DNA of 64,000 nucleotides from Craspedostauros australis (Eukaryota; Bacillariophyta; Bacillariophyceae; Mastogloiales; Achnanthaceae): the NCBI GenBank assembly GCA_026770025.1, contig JAMXDE010000021.1, forward strand, positions 372,001-436,000, given 5' to 3'. A program made the position numbers and the translations under genes. The notes under the pieces were generated by a model. That model saw only the letters and a list, made by a program, of their open reading frames with translations, was not told where the DNA came from and ran no database searches. How positions within the stretch are numbered: position 1 is the stretch's first letter; each line of letters starts with the position of its first letter. Of this stretch, positions 22,201 to 32,600 are shown in pieces.

Positions 22201-25200
22201 TCCTTGGTGGTCAACGTCGCCCGCAGGCTCTGCAGCTGGATCTTCACCTGCTCTTCGGAAGTCACCTGCATCATCGCGTCGTTGAGAGAGGCCTTCAAGT
22301 TCTCAATCTCTGCGGTCTGGCCATTTTGGCGTGCTCGGAAGTCCGAGATCATGTTGTCCTTGTTCGTAATCTCCTGCTGATGCCGCATCATCTCGGATTG
22401 CAGTTCCTGGTGCTTGGCTTCGACGGAAGAAAGTTCCGATTGGAGCTCCGAGGTCTTTGCGGACAGATCAATGTTCGTATCCTGCAAAGACTTCATCTCA
22501 GCCTCAATCCTCTGAAGATCCTGCGCGTACAGCTGGGAATTTGCCACAGCCTGCTTCTTCGCGCTCTCAACTTCGGAAAAGAGTTCCTTTCCGCTCGCTT
22601 CCAGTGCGCCTTTCTCTGCCACCCATGCGAGTTCCGACTTTGCCTTCTGCTCAAGCTCGTGACGTAGCTCGCCATTGACCTTCTCAAGATCTGCAACCAT
22701 CGTTTCGAAGTTCTTCAGCTGTTCGACAGATCGCTTGGTTGAAGTTTGAAGGCTGGCGAGCTCTTCGTCATGAGATCCCTGCTTCGATTCCATGTTGGTC
22801 TTGGACTTCTTGAGCGCATCGTTTGACGATCGCAAAATCTGGACCTCCTTCTCGAGCAGTTGGCGCTTCAATATCTCCTGCTGCAGAAGCTTCTCAAAGT
22901 CGATTTGTACATCTCCGTTCGGCGTCTTCAACTTTCCCACAAGCTTGTCCTCTCCGGCGTTCATAGCGATTAGGCTTTTCACGCAGGGACATCCTGTATC
23001 AAAGTTGTTCGGGCAACCCGGACAGGCTGGATCAATGGTGCTTGTGGTTGTGGTTGGATTGATAGAGGAAGACGATCCTTGAGTTTTGGGCGTCAGACCC
23101 AGTTCGGCATCGTTCAAGAGGTTTGTGTCAAGGCTGTATCTCCCCTTGGGCGTGGATGGTGGCGTGTCATCCTGATCCATAACAATGCTGCCATTCCAGC
23201 CGCTGCCTTGTGTGTTGTTGGGATCGTAGTACCTTGTTGTGTTCAAAGATACGTCGCCCATTTCGGCATCGTAGAATTCGCCCTCGTCGGACAGTGATGG
23301 GCCCATGCCGTGGCTTGTCGCCACCACGGCATCATTCTCGCTGAGGCTGTCCATCCACTTGACGGAGAGATTCCTCTCGTCAGTGGAGTGATCCGTGGCA
23401 CGCCCAACGAGCGAGTTGGCATGCACGGACGTATCGGTTGGCATGCCATCGTCGGAACCACCTCCGCCGATGGAGTCATCATCGACCTCCGACACGGTTG
23501 CGAGTGCATCGACGGTGGATCCACCTCGTGACGGGGCGAGCGACGATCGAGACGATTGCATGGGAAGATGATCGACGACGGGTCCGAATTCGTCCTCTTC
23601 GACATCTTCAGTGTCCTTGCTCGTGTCTGCTGTTGAGAGTTGCGCTGCCACGGAGTCCAGTGTTCGCGGTCTGCGCACCGTTGGATCTGCAGCTGGTTTC
23701 CTGTCCTCCTCCTGCACCGGTGGAGCAACCGGTTCGGTTGCAGGAGCCTGAGGGTCGGGAACTGGCGTGTGATCGACGACTGGGCCGAATTCATCCTCCT
23801 TCTGGTCATCTGGTGGTAATGCCGACTTCTCGCCGACAGTTGCCATCTCGGACGACGCATCTTGAGGGGGCTCCGGCACCTCAGTTTCTTCGGGCAAGTG
23901 ATCCACGAGCTGTTCGCGATTCCTGTCCTCGTCATTGCCCGACTGCGGATTTGGGACCTCGGTGATGATGTCCAAGTCGTCATGATCCCACGCGTTCGGT
24001 TCGTCCCCTCCTGAGGTCTCCACAGCATCGTCAAGATCATCGTCGACCATGGATGGTTGGGCGACGACGGTGGATCCGGCAGCAGAAGGCACCGCTGGCG
24101 GTCGAACGACGGGAGTCACATCAACGACAGGACCGAAGTTTTGCTCCTCCTGACCAAAGTCATCGACTTGGGACAGCATCTCAGAGGGATCGGCCACGAC
24201 GTCCAGCGTGGAAGCGTCGGTTGCTCGCGATTCCGGACGTTGAGGCACATGATCAACGAGATGAGGCATCTCGGGAGCTGAACGTGGCCCGGCATTCTCC
24301 AGTTCGGCTTCCTCATGTTCCCATCCTTCTTCTTGCTCCTGTTGCTGTGCGGATTGCGTACCGTCATTCAATGTAGACTCGTCCATCTCCTCGTCACGCT
24401 TGATTTCGGTGTTCACGGCAGACGTTGCAGTGGCTTGTCCGGTGGCGACGGAAGCCGCGGTCTTGTGTGATATGATTGGCGTGTGATCTACGACAGCGCC
24501 GAAGTTGTCATTTTCAATGATGCTGTCGGTCTTGTCTTCCTTCTTGCGTGCTGAGACGACGGATGGATCCACGACGACGGCAACAGATGAATCTGTGGGA
24601 ACGCTGTCCCTACGCGAGGGGATATGATCCACCACAGAGTCCTTCGCCTTTTCAACAACACTGCCATCGACGGCATCGTCGCCATCGGTGGAGGTCGTAG
24701 TCGCAGGATGAGCTGGCGCATCCAGCTGCTCCAATGTGACTTCGTCATCCCAACCTTCCCCGATGGCAGTATCACCTCCGATCGTGGAGGTTCCAAACCA
24801 CGTGCCATCCATGTCGTCTTCAGTCTTTGCTTCATTCCGAGCGCTGGCTGTGGCACCTGCACCGAAGGTTGCCATTGACGTTGCGATTGAGCGGGAAGCG
24901 CTGCGTGGTGCGGGGGTAAGATCGACCATCTTTCCAAACCTGTCGCTCTTGACGTTCTCGTCATTGAAGCCATCGACTGTCGACGCCACATCCGCTGGAT
25001 CAGCAATCACGATCGTCGACGCGTCCGCGCCACGCTTTCTTGGCGCGGTCTTCGGGACATGGTCCACCAGATGGCTCTCTGCGAAAGTCGAGTTGAGCCC
25101 ATCCGCGATCGCTGGTTCGTCCTCGGCTTCCCACACAGACTCCACCACGCTCGCCATGCCCGCCAATGTATTTTCTTCCATCTCGTCACTCTGGCGGATG

Positions 25201-28200
25201 TCTGCATCAAGACCGGTTGCCTGCGGCGCCATGGAGGCTGCGACTGAATGCGCCACAGAACGGTTGTCGATCGGGGTTTGATCCACAACGGGGCCAAAAT
25301 TAGTGATCGTATCTCCGGCAATTGTATCTGGATTGTTCGTGGACGCATCGCATGGATTCAAGGCCAGCACGGAGCCATCTTGTTCCTTCGTCTTGACCTC
25401 TGGAACGTGGTCCACCAGAGTCTCTTCCTTCTTTCCCGTTGGGGCGCTTGACCCCGTGTCCGTCCCCGTCTCAGCATTGCTGTTGCTCCAAGCGCCGTTC
25501 GCCCGTGCGTCCATGCCGGTGCTTTCAACTTCATCAATGACGGTTTCCAGCTCCTCATCCAGCTTCCAATCTCCGTGCAATCCTGTAAGCTGAGTGACAA
25601 CCGAGGTTGCCACCGAGTAGGTGGACAGTCTGGCGGCGCTGGGAGCGATCACGCCAGGCGTGTGATCGACAATCGGGCCGAAGCCGCTTGGGACCGTGTC
25701 ATCGTCGTCGCCCACGTTATCGTCATTTTGGCTGGAGGCATGAGACGCGCCAGCGAGAGTAAATGTGGAGGCATCTGCTCGCTTCGCTGTCTTGGTGTCT
25801 CCTCTCGGGACGTGGTCGACGAGATGATTCTCTTCCACCATCGAGAGCTTGATGGTGCCCACCACGCTCCTGTTCTCGCCATCAAGGTCCAAGGTTCCGC
25901 CGAAACCTGTTACTTGCGTGGAGTCGTCGTGGCTGAAGTCGTCCATGTCGTTGTTTTGCCGGATGTCTTCATCGACGTCTGTAATGTCGGCAAATCCCAG
26001 GACGGTGTCGTCCATGATCGATGCCGAAGTGTTGCCGACACTCGCCTTTTTCTTCGCCTGAGGCGTTTCGGGAGTGTGGTCGACCACCTTGCCGAAGTGG
26101 TTCTCTTGCGTGTCATCCATTCCATCGTTGGAGACGTCCAGCTCTTCCTCTGACGACGAACCACCGATGGGGTCCACCGATGGGTTCACGGTGTGCCTTG
26201 GTTCGTTTTGCACGGGTGTGTGGTCGACGAGCGGAACTTTGAGAGGGACCAATGTAACTGGCATCGACTCGGGATCATTTTCGTTGCTTTGTTCCGAAAG
26301 CCGTGACAAGACCGCGGGTGGAGACGATGCGCCGAACGGATACACTGTGGAATCTTCATGGAATGAGATGGTGTACGCGCTTCTTGGCTTGTGGTTGTTG
26401 TGCCTTGCCATGAACTCCTTCTTCTTGCTGCTGCCGCTGTCGCTTCCGTTGACGTTTTTGGAATGTGGGGAGTCCGGTGCATCTTCCTCACCTTCGCTGA
26501 TGGAGTTCAAGGATTCCCCGATCGAGGCGCCGCCCATGGCAGCCCACGATGACTCGTAGGCAGAACCGCGGACGATGCGCGCGGTCGGTGCTGGTGTGTG
26601 ATCGACCACCTTGCGCGCACCCGATGCCGATCGCAGCGCGGAGCGTCGCTGCTCCTTGTGGTAGCTTTCCTCGTCGATGGAATCCAACGTTTCGGCAACA
26701 GAAATATCTGCACCAAAGACGGCCATGGATGATGTCGACTCCATCCTTTCCTTGATCGGTGGCGGCGGTGGCAGTGGGGTATGATCCACAAGCTTCGGTG
26801 CTGATCCTGCGTCGCCGTTTGATTCCAGTTGGATGGAAGCATCGAGATTCCCGAGCGTATCGTCGTCGTCTGCCCACACGCTCTCGATGCATGAGGCAAC
26901 CGCGTCGTTGGTTGCATCCGTTTGCCGTGCAGCGGTTGGAGTTGGTGGTGGAGGCGGCGGTGGTGTGTGATCCACCAAGGGAATTTGCGCGACATCGTCG
27001 GCGAGATCGTTGAGAATTGTGTCGTGCTCGCCGCCCCAGGCATTGTCGTCCTGCTTGAGCACTGTCTCTGACATGCCTTCCTGCGAAGGGTTTTGCCCTG
27101 AAGACGATGCAGACGCATCGATACGCTCATCCGTCAAGGCGTCATCGAATTCGTTGAGGTCGATGTCGTCGTCATCGCCCCATCCGCTGTCTGGTGCCAT
27201 GGCGTCGCTGGTCTCCATTCGTTTCAGCGTGCGCCTTTCTGGTGTTCTGTCGACAACATTGGCTTGGGTCTTCATTGTCGTCGCGATGGGCGAGCCACTT
27301 TGGGAGACAGCCGCCGAGTCGTCCCCGAAGATGGACGATGACGCTGAGGCCACTGCGCTGCTCGTCGTCTGTCGTTGGTAGAGGGTCTGCGGTGGCGGCG
27401 GGGGTGGTGTTTGATCAATCATCGATACGCCTGTGCCGTTCGCAGGGGGTTGACGTCCCTGCATCGCATCTTGGAACAGTTCATCGTCGGCAGCTCCCAC
27501 GTCAACTTCCAGGTTTCTTGCGGGTGCATGGCCGATGACGCCCGTGTTGACATTGCCGTTGGTGTTGGCACTGGTATCGCCGATGTCTTTGCCAGCATTG
27601 TCAATGTCGGTATCGCCAACGATGTTGTCCAAATCGTCGAGGCCGTCGTTGTCCCATCCCGAAGCGTCGCTGGATTGGCGCGCAACAGCAGCTGTGGAGA
27701 GTGCAGTTGCGCCCAGCGAAGTGGCTGTGCTTGTGACAGATACTTCACGGTTGGATGCGAATCGAGGAGGTGGCCGCGGCAATGGGGTGTGATCAACGAC
27801 GTTCGTCAAGCCCTGTTTGATCTCCGCTTCATCCACGTCCGCGTCCGTGTCCACATCATCCATGTCATTCCATCCGTTGCTTGGCGACAAAGCTTGGTTG
27901 GCAGTGTCCAGTGCCGCTGCATCCACCTGAGTTTGAGTCACATCGTTGAGCGGCACCACAGAGTCGGGTTTTCGATGAGTTGGTCCCGACTGCTCCTGGG
28001 CCCTGGGGGTGTCAGGGAGTCCTTCGAGATCTAGATCGTCGTCCCATCCAGACTCCATCAACTCCGAGCTTGTTGGGTCTGCAGCGAGACTGGATGGCAC
28101 TTGCGCTGCTGCCGTTTGCGCACCAAATGTGAAGGCAGGCGTCTGTGTGGGCGCGGGTGCGGCAACTGGCACAGGTGTTGATGCAGCGGCTGTTCCGTTG

Positions 28201-28904
28201 GCGTCCTCGTCGAGCAGACCATCGAGACCGTCGTCATCATCGCCCCAGCCATTGTCGTCATTCCCATTGTCAATTGCATCATCCTTCTGCGCATTGGTGA
28301 CATGGTCGACCTGCTTGGTGGAGAGAGGAGTGCCGTTGGCAACAGGATGACCGCCATTCATGCGAGCACCCACAGCAGCATGCCCTTCGTTGTCCTTGTC
28401 CTTGTCATCGTGATCGTCATGGTCATCGAGTCCCAGGCTGTCGTCATCGCCCCATCCTTCTGCATCTCCGGCATCTGTCACTGGGTCCACTTGTGGCTGC
28501 GCGGCCTGCTCCAGAAGACTTGCTACCCGTCCCATGAGGGAGCCATCACGATTTGGAATGCTCCCCATGTTCAGCGCGCCGAAACCAAAGCCTGCAGCAG
28601 GTCGTGGTGGTGGCGGCGGTGGAGGCCGCGGCGGTGGGGCACCAAAGAGCGTGTGCGCTGTGACGTTGGATACACCAGCAGAGAACGCATTGGTGGTTGC
28701 GTTTGCGTTTGTGCCGACCGCATTGTTGCCACCGCCTTTGTTGTGGTCATCATCATCATTGTCATCATCATTGTCATCGAAGGAGACGTCCCCAAAGTCA
28801 TCATCGTCGCCCCAGCCGTCCTGCATGTCTCCATCGTCGAAGTCGTTGCCGCTGACGCCGATGTTGGCATTGCTGGAGCCGTTCGATAGGCCAAAGAAGC
28901 TCAT
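19299..28904 (-). CDS. Giant (3201-residue) acidic-repeat and coiled-coil protein, golgin-like
   Basis: One uninterrupted 9.6-kb frame from the ATG at 28904. Residues ~1-1900 are acidic and apparently disordered. Two short motifs recur there: a Trp-acidic motif (GWGDDDD and variants such as GWDDDLD or VWADDDD, about 14 copies from ~29 onward) and a Pro-ended motif (VVDHTP, LVDHVP, VVDQTP and variants, about 21 copies between ~370 and ~1780). Eight of the latter are preceded by FG plus P, K or A (DEFGPVVDHTP). A Cys-rich patch (CPGCPNNFDTGCPC, ~1970) leads into ~1200 residues of near-continuous coiled coil to the C-terminus. This layout fits a long tether or scaffold such as a golgin or a centrosomal protein; the Golgi reading is inference. 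There is no transmembrane segment or GRIP domain that I can identify. Confidence 0.9.
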   Translation of the reverse strand: MSFFGLSNGSSNANIGVSGNDFDDGDMQDGWGDDDDFGDVSFDDNDDDNDDDDHNKGGGNNAVGTNANATTNAFSAGVSNVTAHTLFGAPPPRPPPPPPPRPAAGFGFGALNMGSIPNRDGSLMGRVASLLEQAAQPQVDPVTDAGDAEGWGDDDSLGLDDHDDHDDKDKDNEGHAAVGARMNGGHPVANGTPLSTKQVDHVTNAQKDDAIDNGNDDNGWGDDDDGLDGLLDEDANGTAAASTPVPVAAPAPTQTPAFTFGAQTAAAQVPSSLAADPTSSELMESGWDDDLDLEGLPDTPRAQEQSGPTHRKPDSVVPLNDVTQTQVDAAALDTANQALSPSNGWNDMDDVDTDADVDEAEIKQGLTNVVDHTPLPRPPPRFASNREVSVTSTATSLGATALSTAAVARQSSDASGWDNDGLDDLDNIVGDTDIDNAGKDIGDTSANTNGNVNTGVIGHAPARNLEVDVGAADDELFQDAMQGRQPPANGTGVSMIDQTPPPPPPQTLYQRQTTSSAVASASSSIFGDDSAAVSQSGSPIATTMKTQANVVDRTPERRTLKRMETSDAMAPDSGWGDDDDIDLNEFDDALTDERIDASASSSGQNPSQEGMSETVLKQDDNAWGGEHDTILNDLADDVAQIPLVDHTPPPPPPPTPTAARQTDATNDAVASCIESVWADDDDTLGNLDASIQLESNGDAGSAPKLVDHTPLPPPPPIKERMESTSSMAVFGADISVAETLDSIDEESYHKEQRRSALRSASGARKVVDHTPAPTARIVRGSAYESSWAAMGGASIGESLNSISEGEEDAPDSPHSKNVNGSDSGSSKKKEFMARHNNHKPRSAYTISFHEDSTVYPFGASSPPAVLSRLSEQSNENDPESMPVTLVPLKVPLVDHTPVQNEPRHTVNPSVDPIGGSSSEEELDVSNDGMDDTQENHFGKVVDHTPETPQAKKKASVGNTSASIMDDTVLGFADITDVDEDIRQNNDMDDFSHDDSTQVTGFGGTLDLDGENRSVVGTIKLSMVEENHLVDHVPRGDTKTAKRADASTFTLAGASHASSQNDDNVGDDDDTVPSGFGPIVDHTPGVIAPSAARLSTYSVATSVVTQLTGLHGDWKLDEELETVIDEVESTGMDARANGAWSNSNAETGTDTGSSAPTGKKEETLVDHVPEVKTKEQDGSVLALNPCDASTNNPDTIAGDTITNFGPVVDQTPIDNRSVAHSVAASMAPQATGLDADIRQSDEMEENTLAGMASVVESVWEAEDEPAIADGLNSTFAESHLVDHVPKTAPRKRGADASTIVIADPADVASTVDGFNDENVKSDRFGKMVDLTPAPRSASRSIATSMATFGAGATASARNEAKTEDDMDGTWFGTSTIGGDTAIGEGWDDEVTLEQLDAPAHPATTTSTDGDDAVDGSVVEKAKDSVVDHIPSRRDSVPTDSSVAVVVDPSVVSARKKEDKTDSIIENDNFGAVVDHTPIISHKTAASVATGQATATSAVNTEIKRDEEMDESTLNDGTQSAQQQEQEEGWEHEEAELENAGPRSAPEMPHLVDHVPQRPESRATDASTLDVVADPSEMLSQVDDFGQEEQNFGPVVDVTPVVRPPAVPSAAGSTVVAQPSMVDDDLDDAVETSGGDEPNAWDHDDLDIITEVPNPQSGNDEDRNREQLVDHLPEETEVPEPPQDASSEMATVGEKSALPPDDQKEDEFGPVVDHTPVPDPQAPATEPVAPPVQEEDRKPAADPTVRRPRTLDSVAAQLSTADTSKDTEDVEEDEFGPVVDHLPMQSSRSSLAPSRGGSTVDALATVSEVDDDSIGGGGSDDGMPTDTSVHANSLVGRATDHSTDERNLSVKWMDSLSENDAVVATSHGMGPSLSDEGEFYDAEMGDVSLNTTRYYDPNNTQGSGWNGSIVMDQDDTPPSTPKGRYSLDTNLLNDAELGLTPKTQGSSSSINPTTTTSTIDPACPGCPNNFDTGCPCVKSLIAMNAGEDKLVGKLKTPNGDVQIDFEKLLQQEILKRQLLEKEVQILRSSNDALKKSKTNMESKQGSHDEELASLQTSTKRSVEQLKNFETMVADLEKVNGELRHELEQKAKSELAWVAEKGALEASGKELFSEVESAKKQAVANSQLYAQDLQRIEAEMKSLQDTNIDLSAKTSELQSELSSVEAKHQELQSEMMRHQQEITNKDNMISDFRARQNGQTAEIENLKASLNDAMMQVTSEEQVKIQLQSLRATLTTKDAQHAEIKVHLDESQRKLALSQAEVVQNKRDTATVAKQHAQTVAKLHSQSTKDKARIIELLEAKKVTTNEAKKRISTIRTAEQTARAAKEQLEKEIVSIKQSHAQAIQAMEAKLMGATQQIETLEGKCKALETQNAEVRSKLSSVEADGQKLGSIYIELRSVSQERDTLRTELSVSRDMIGHLENQNKELMKMGSMLESSKREAESLRKQAESLRKASSAKDLHIGALTNQRAAITKERDGAKNAIADIKRRCATLEEAAERARQLATNDETKMMNLQQELERVSRELETNSKVGSTSQVEIETLSKRCVDLEGQLRAANARIGGFVALEQKLHNETKATQDAMKQKDNLAKSLDEAKQSIATLRGSMAQNQVVIEEKQRAIAQLQQDGEKWNSSITALQEEKQELQQRLAQAKEALQNRGNDEGSLAAALEETRSHLEALQVEAQGLADAKEQADRDNEALQAESEEMLVQFGMLKEQMDAGEQHIIELQHEIEERNAAIIELEHAKAETHPGGTVPDEEVEALRQANLGLQAELEQATQECNELRMQFKHVGQSQATLDGTVEGLRRDLADLEEGKVASENQMVAEMQRLASERQALEDRYASLSRQLDQATAQLQNQNTQMGRTSDLQNRIGFLERSLADQQAAVEQKDAAILDLQTQLSNVMRGSQGGAETIDALHHTINDMTAAAEMGRARIRELEVLCESSRNDLEATKFKLSETESSLFDLQMDFDSKRRDEIEEGLQALKSELRQKESTLAAMQQDNTSLQQHLTALQDELCTTKERVADRNALEESKSQAMEQMRVLESKIVDLMHQKAIAESESSTRESGVRRELTAAHDAVSERDEQMKLLQSQVAGMEQQLREVEEEIGKKDSDLYTLATEFEQLRSQNEELSAEVALHDGNDRELMAQMKQDIIKLAMALEQAEILRADALDQLEHETKTHATGLRHWANHVKRLYSDMNCGNT

Positions 28905-29656
28905 CTTGCTTCGCCCGGTCCCGCCTGTCCTGGTATGCGAGTGGTCAATGTGTCTCGGTTGGGTCCTTGCCGGTTGGGCGTGCTCAAGTGAGGAGGGGTC
29001 AGCCGTCGCTGTGCCAAGGGACCGAATGAAGGATCAATGACGAGAGAGGCAGGGCGGAGCAGGGGTACACGTTCCTGGTTGAATTCAATTCCTCTTCGCT
29101 TCAATAACTCTGAGTTGTCGTTAGTTGTAGTGCGTGAGTCTGTGTGTGTTCTGTGCTGTGGAGTCTTCTCAGAGACTCTGTGGTGTTGAGTGTGGACCAC
29201 ACTGGCGCCCACCTCCATCCACAATCAGCCGATCTCTGGAGCTCGTGTTGCACGCTGTGTATTGTTGTGTGGGAGGTGCCAGCGCGCATGAGATTTCTCG
29301 ACCGTTGGAATGACCCAGCGAGCGCACCGCTCAATTTGTATTCGTGTTTCAGTTTGGTCCGACTGGTCGAATTGCGGTTCTGGACAACACAAAACAAGAC
29401 AAGAAGAGAATGGACAACTCAAACAAGACTAAAATCGCCTGTTCCAACATTCGAAGCTAGAATTCAGCTTGGCGTGATGGTCTCTCTACTTCACGGGTCC
29501 TCAGTGTCAATCGTTATCGCCACCATCATCATTGCTGTAGAAGTTATGTTACTTCACATGCAACACTTCGCTCGACTCTCAAGATTGCAGAGTGCTTTAC
29601 TTCACTGTTACTATCATGTCCGACTTCATGACCATCACCACTTCACTCTTCGTTCA
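28905..29656. other. Upstream region of the giant coiled-coil gene, no gene seen
   Basis: Holds the leader of the gene starting at 28904 and the 3' flank of the gene ending at 29657. A plus-strand open frame at 29144-29890 runs into the antisense of the next gene and has unlikely composition. Confidence 0.5.
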
Positions 29657-32600
29657 TCAAGTTTGTTCTGCTGCCGTTGTTGCTGCTTGTTCGTGCTGAC
29701 GAGTCTTGCGCGAAGAGGAGCGTCGGTTCGACGGCGACAGCATGCGGCGCGTGCCTGCGGATCTCTGCGCATCTTCGGTGCCGTCGCTCTGCCGTGCGAC
29801 GCTAGGGTTCTTGCGCAAACTCGAGGAGCTGTCGCCATTGCGCGTGCCGCGGCTGCGTCGTTCCACGCTGCTCGTCTTTCCCGCCAATGAACGAGTCGAG
29901 ATGCGTCGGTTCTGCCGTCTCTGCACCAGTTCCGGGCTCATCGGCGATAGCATTCCGCTGTTGTGGAATGAAGAACTCGATTCAGGCGGGGAGTCTCGGT
30001 GTGCTTTGCCATTTGGCGTGCCTATCGCCGCGATATTCTTGCGGCCCCTCGAGGTGCTCGGTGTGCGTTCGAAGTTTCGGTTTGATGTCGAGCCTTGTTG
30101 CATCGGTGAGGGTGATATCGGTGCGTCCAAGGGCAGAGAATCGTTGCTCGATGCCGAGCGTGATCTGCCGGATTTCGAACGAGAGGTGGATCTGGAACGA
30201 TGCGATCGGCGTCCAGCGCGATGAGGCTTGCGGCGACGGACGCGGCTAGATGAGTTCTGTGACGATGGTGATAGCGACAGCCGCCCGCTTTCGTTCCAGT
30301 CGTTTGGGAGATCAATGCGAGCCCGCCGGCCGCTTCGAGACGAGCTGCTCATGCTGCCGAAGCTGCTGTTGAAGGAGGTTTGGGATTGCTGGTTGTCACA
30401 CATGTTCTGCATTCGCGGCTTGCCATGCTCGTAGCTGTCTGATCCATCCCTCAAGGGCATCGTGCCGAGCATGTCCAACGATGACGGATTGAACGAGTAG
30501 TCGCCATCGCATGTTGATTCGTTTTTGTTGGCGGATCTGGTGCCGTTGCCATTCATCTGCGGGCGGGATAGTCCTGGGCTGGGCAGATGGTTGCGGTTGC
30601 CGAATGGCTTTATCTGCAAATCCTTGCCAGGACTTGATGGACTGTCCCACCGAGACTGCAGCTGTACCATGCGCTTCGATGGTACCGGCGCAGTTTGTGG
30701 TGCATCAGTCGCGGATGCACTCGATCGAACTTTGCGACGTGGCTTTGGTGTTGCAGATGCTGGCTGTTTCTTGGGTTTTGGTGTTGACGATGACGAGGGC
30801 GCTCGCTTCGAGCGTCCCACCGAGGACGAGCGAGATCTCTTGCCGGCAGGCCTGTTGGGCGATTTGAAATCAAGAACCGGCGCAGAGGCTGACATGGCCT
30901 CCTTTTCCTTCCTTCGGGACGATGACGACGATGACGGTTGCCGCTTGCCTGATGATGGGGTTGCTGGGAATGGAACTTGAGGACGTTCCTTGGAATGGTC
31001 ATCCTGAGGGCGATGCGGAGACTTCGGTGTTGCTTTCGGTGACCTCTGCCTCGATACTTTCCGCTTGGAAGTTGTCGACGCTGTCAACTGGAATGGATCC
31101 CAGTCTTGCTTAGTCGCACTTCCATGCTTCTGCGACGGCGTACCAGGCACTGACGGTGTCCGCTTGGAAGATGCACTTGTCGAACGCCGAGACTTGGATG
31201 ACTTGCTTTGTGCTGGTGAGGGCGGGGACAGAGATGGCGGCGAGGACGTCGACGATGATGATGGAGTCGATTTTGGAGAATACTTCGCTGGCTTCATTCT
31301 CGATGGGTCGAACTGCAACGGGCTGTCCGGCGTGCTCCTCGACTGCCTGTTATACAGCTCATCCAAGTACGCTTGGGTGCTGTGTTGAGAATCATCGACA
31401 GTTGGGATCCTGCCGAGGCGAGCACCTGGAGATGACTTCGATTTTTCATTCTTTACTCGTATTGAAGCGTCCTCGTCAAATGAGAATGACGGTGGCTTGA
31501 CGACGCTCGTGCTTGCTCCGTCGGCCTTCTTTACATTCGAGCGCGCAGGCTTCCTCCTTTGAACTACATACGAGGCGTCTTCTGCAGAATCATCCGAAGT
31601 ACTGGGAGCACTCTTTAGCTGCGGGCTGGTATCATTGGCATGGTGCTTCAATATCCCGTTCACCTTGTTGGGATCTTCAAAATCGCAACTGAAGGCTTCC
31701 GTTCCGTCACCAATTCCCATGCTGTCCTGATCGGAATCGTACGATGCGTCCGACGCAAGGCTCTGATTCATATGGTACGACGGTTCCCTCTTCTTTCGTC
31801 GATGCAGAGGCAGGCTTGCCGTACGGGCCGGTTTTGACTTTTTCTTGGGCGGTGTCTTCTGCAATTTTTTCGGTGTGCTGCTGTGTGCTGGTGCGGGTGG
31901 CGGGCTCTGCGATACTGGCGGTCCTTTCGACATGTCGACCAACTCCTGCTCGCTCTTGCTCGCAGCGTTCGAGTTTCGCCTGGATTTCGAGGAGAGGAGT
32001 TTGGGGAAGCCTGGCGACCAGCTGGTGGAGCGTCCCGGCGTGCTTGGCTTCTTGATGCTCTTGTGGCTGACAACACCCGCGCTTCCGTTGTGGCTGAATT
32101 TCCCGCTTTTGTTGTTCTTGGAACTGGAGGGCAGCATCAATGGCGCATCGTCATCCATCTCGCTGGCGTGCGATGACTCGCCCATGCGAAGGCCGGGGCC
32201 GGAATACGGACCCCGATCGTCTTTGCCCGAATTGTGCAGTCCGTCGTTGATGGAATCGCCTCTACTGCGATTGCCGTCCAATCCGGAGCTGCTGTTCAGA
32301 TGTCCACCGCGCCGATCAGCGTCGAGGATGGAGTCAAACTCCATGCTGGCATTTCCCTTCTCCAGGTCCTGTTCCTCGTCATCCGTCGAGTCCGGCTGCG
32401 GGATCTGCTCCTGCCTGCCATGATTCCGCCCACGATGGTGTCCAAAATCGTCGGTGCCGCGGTTGGATGCCTCATTTCCAATCTCGTTCGGGAACAATGG
32501 ATGAGCTTCGAGTGTTGTGATGAATGTGCAATATGCCAGATGGATGACGGAGAGCAGAATCCAAATAAGCAGCCCGAGGTACAGTGGCAGCGACAGATCT

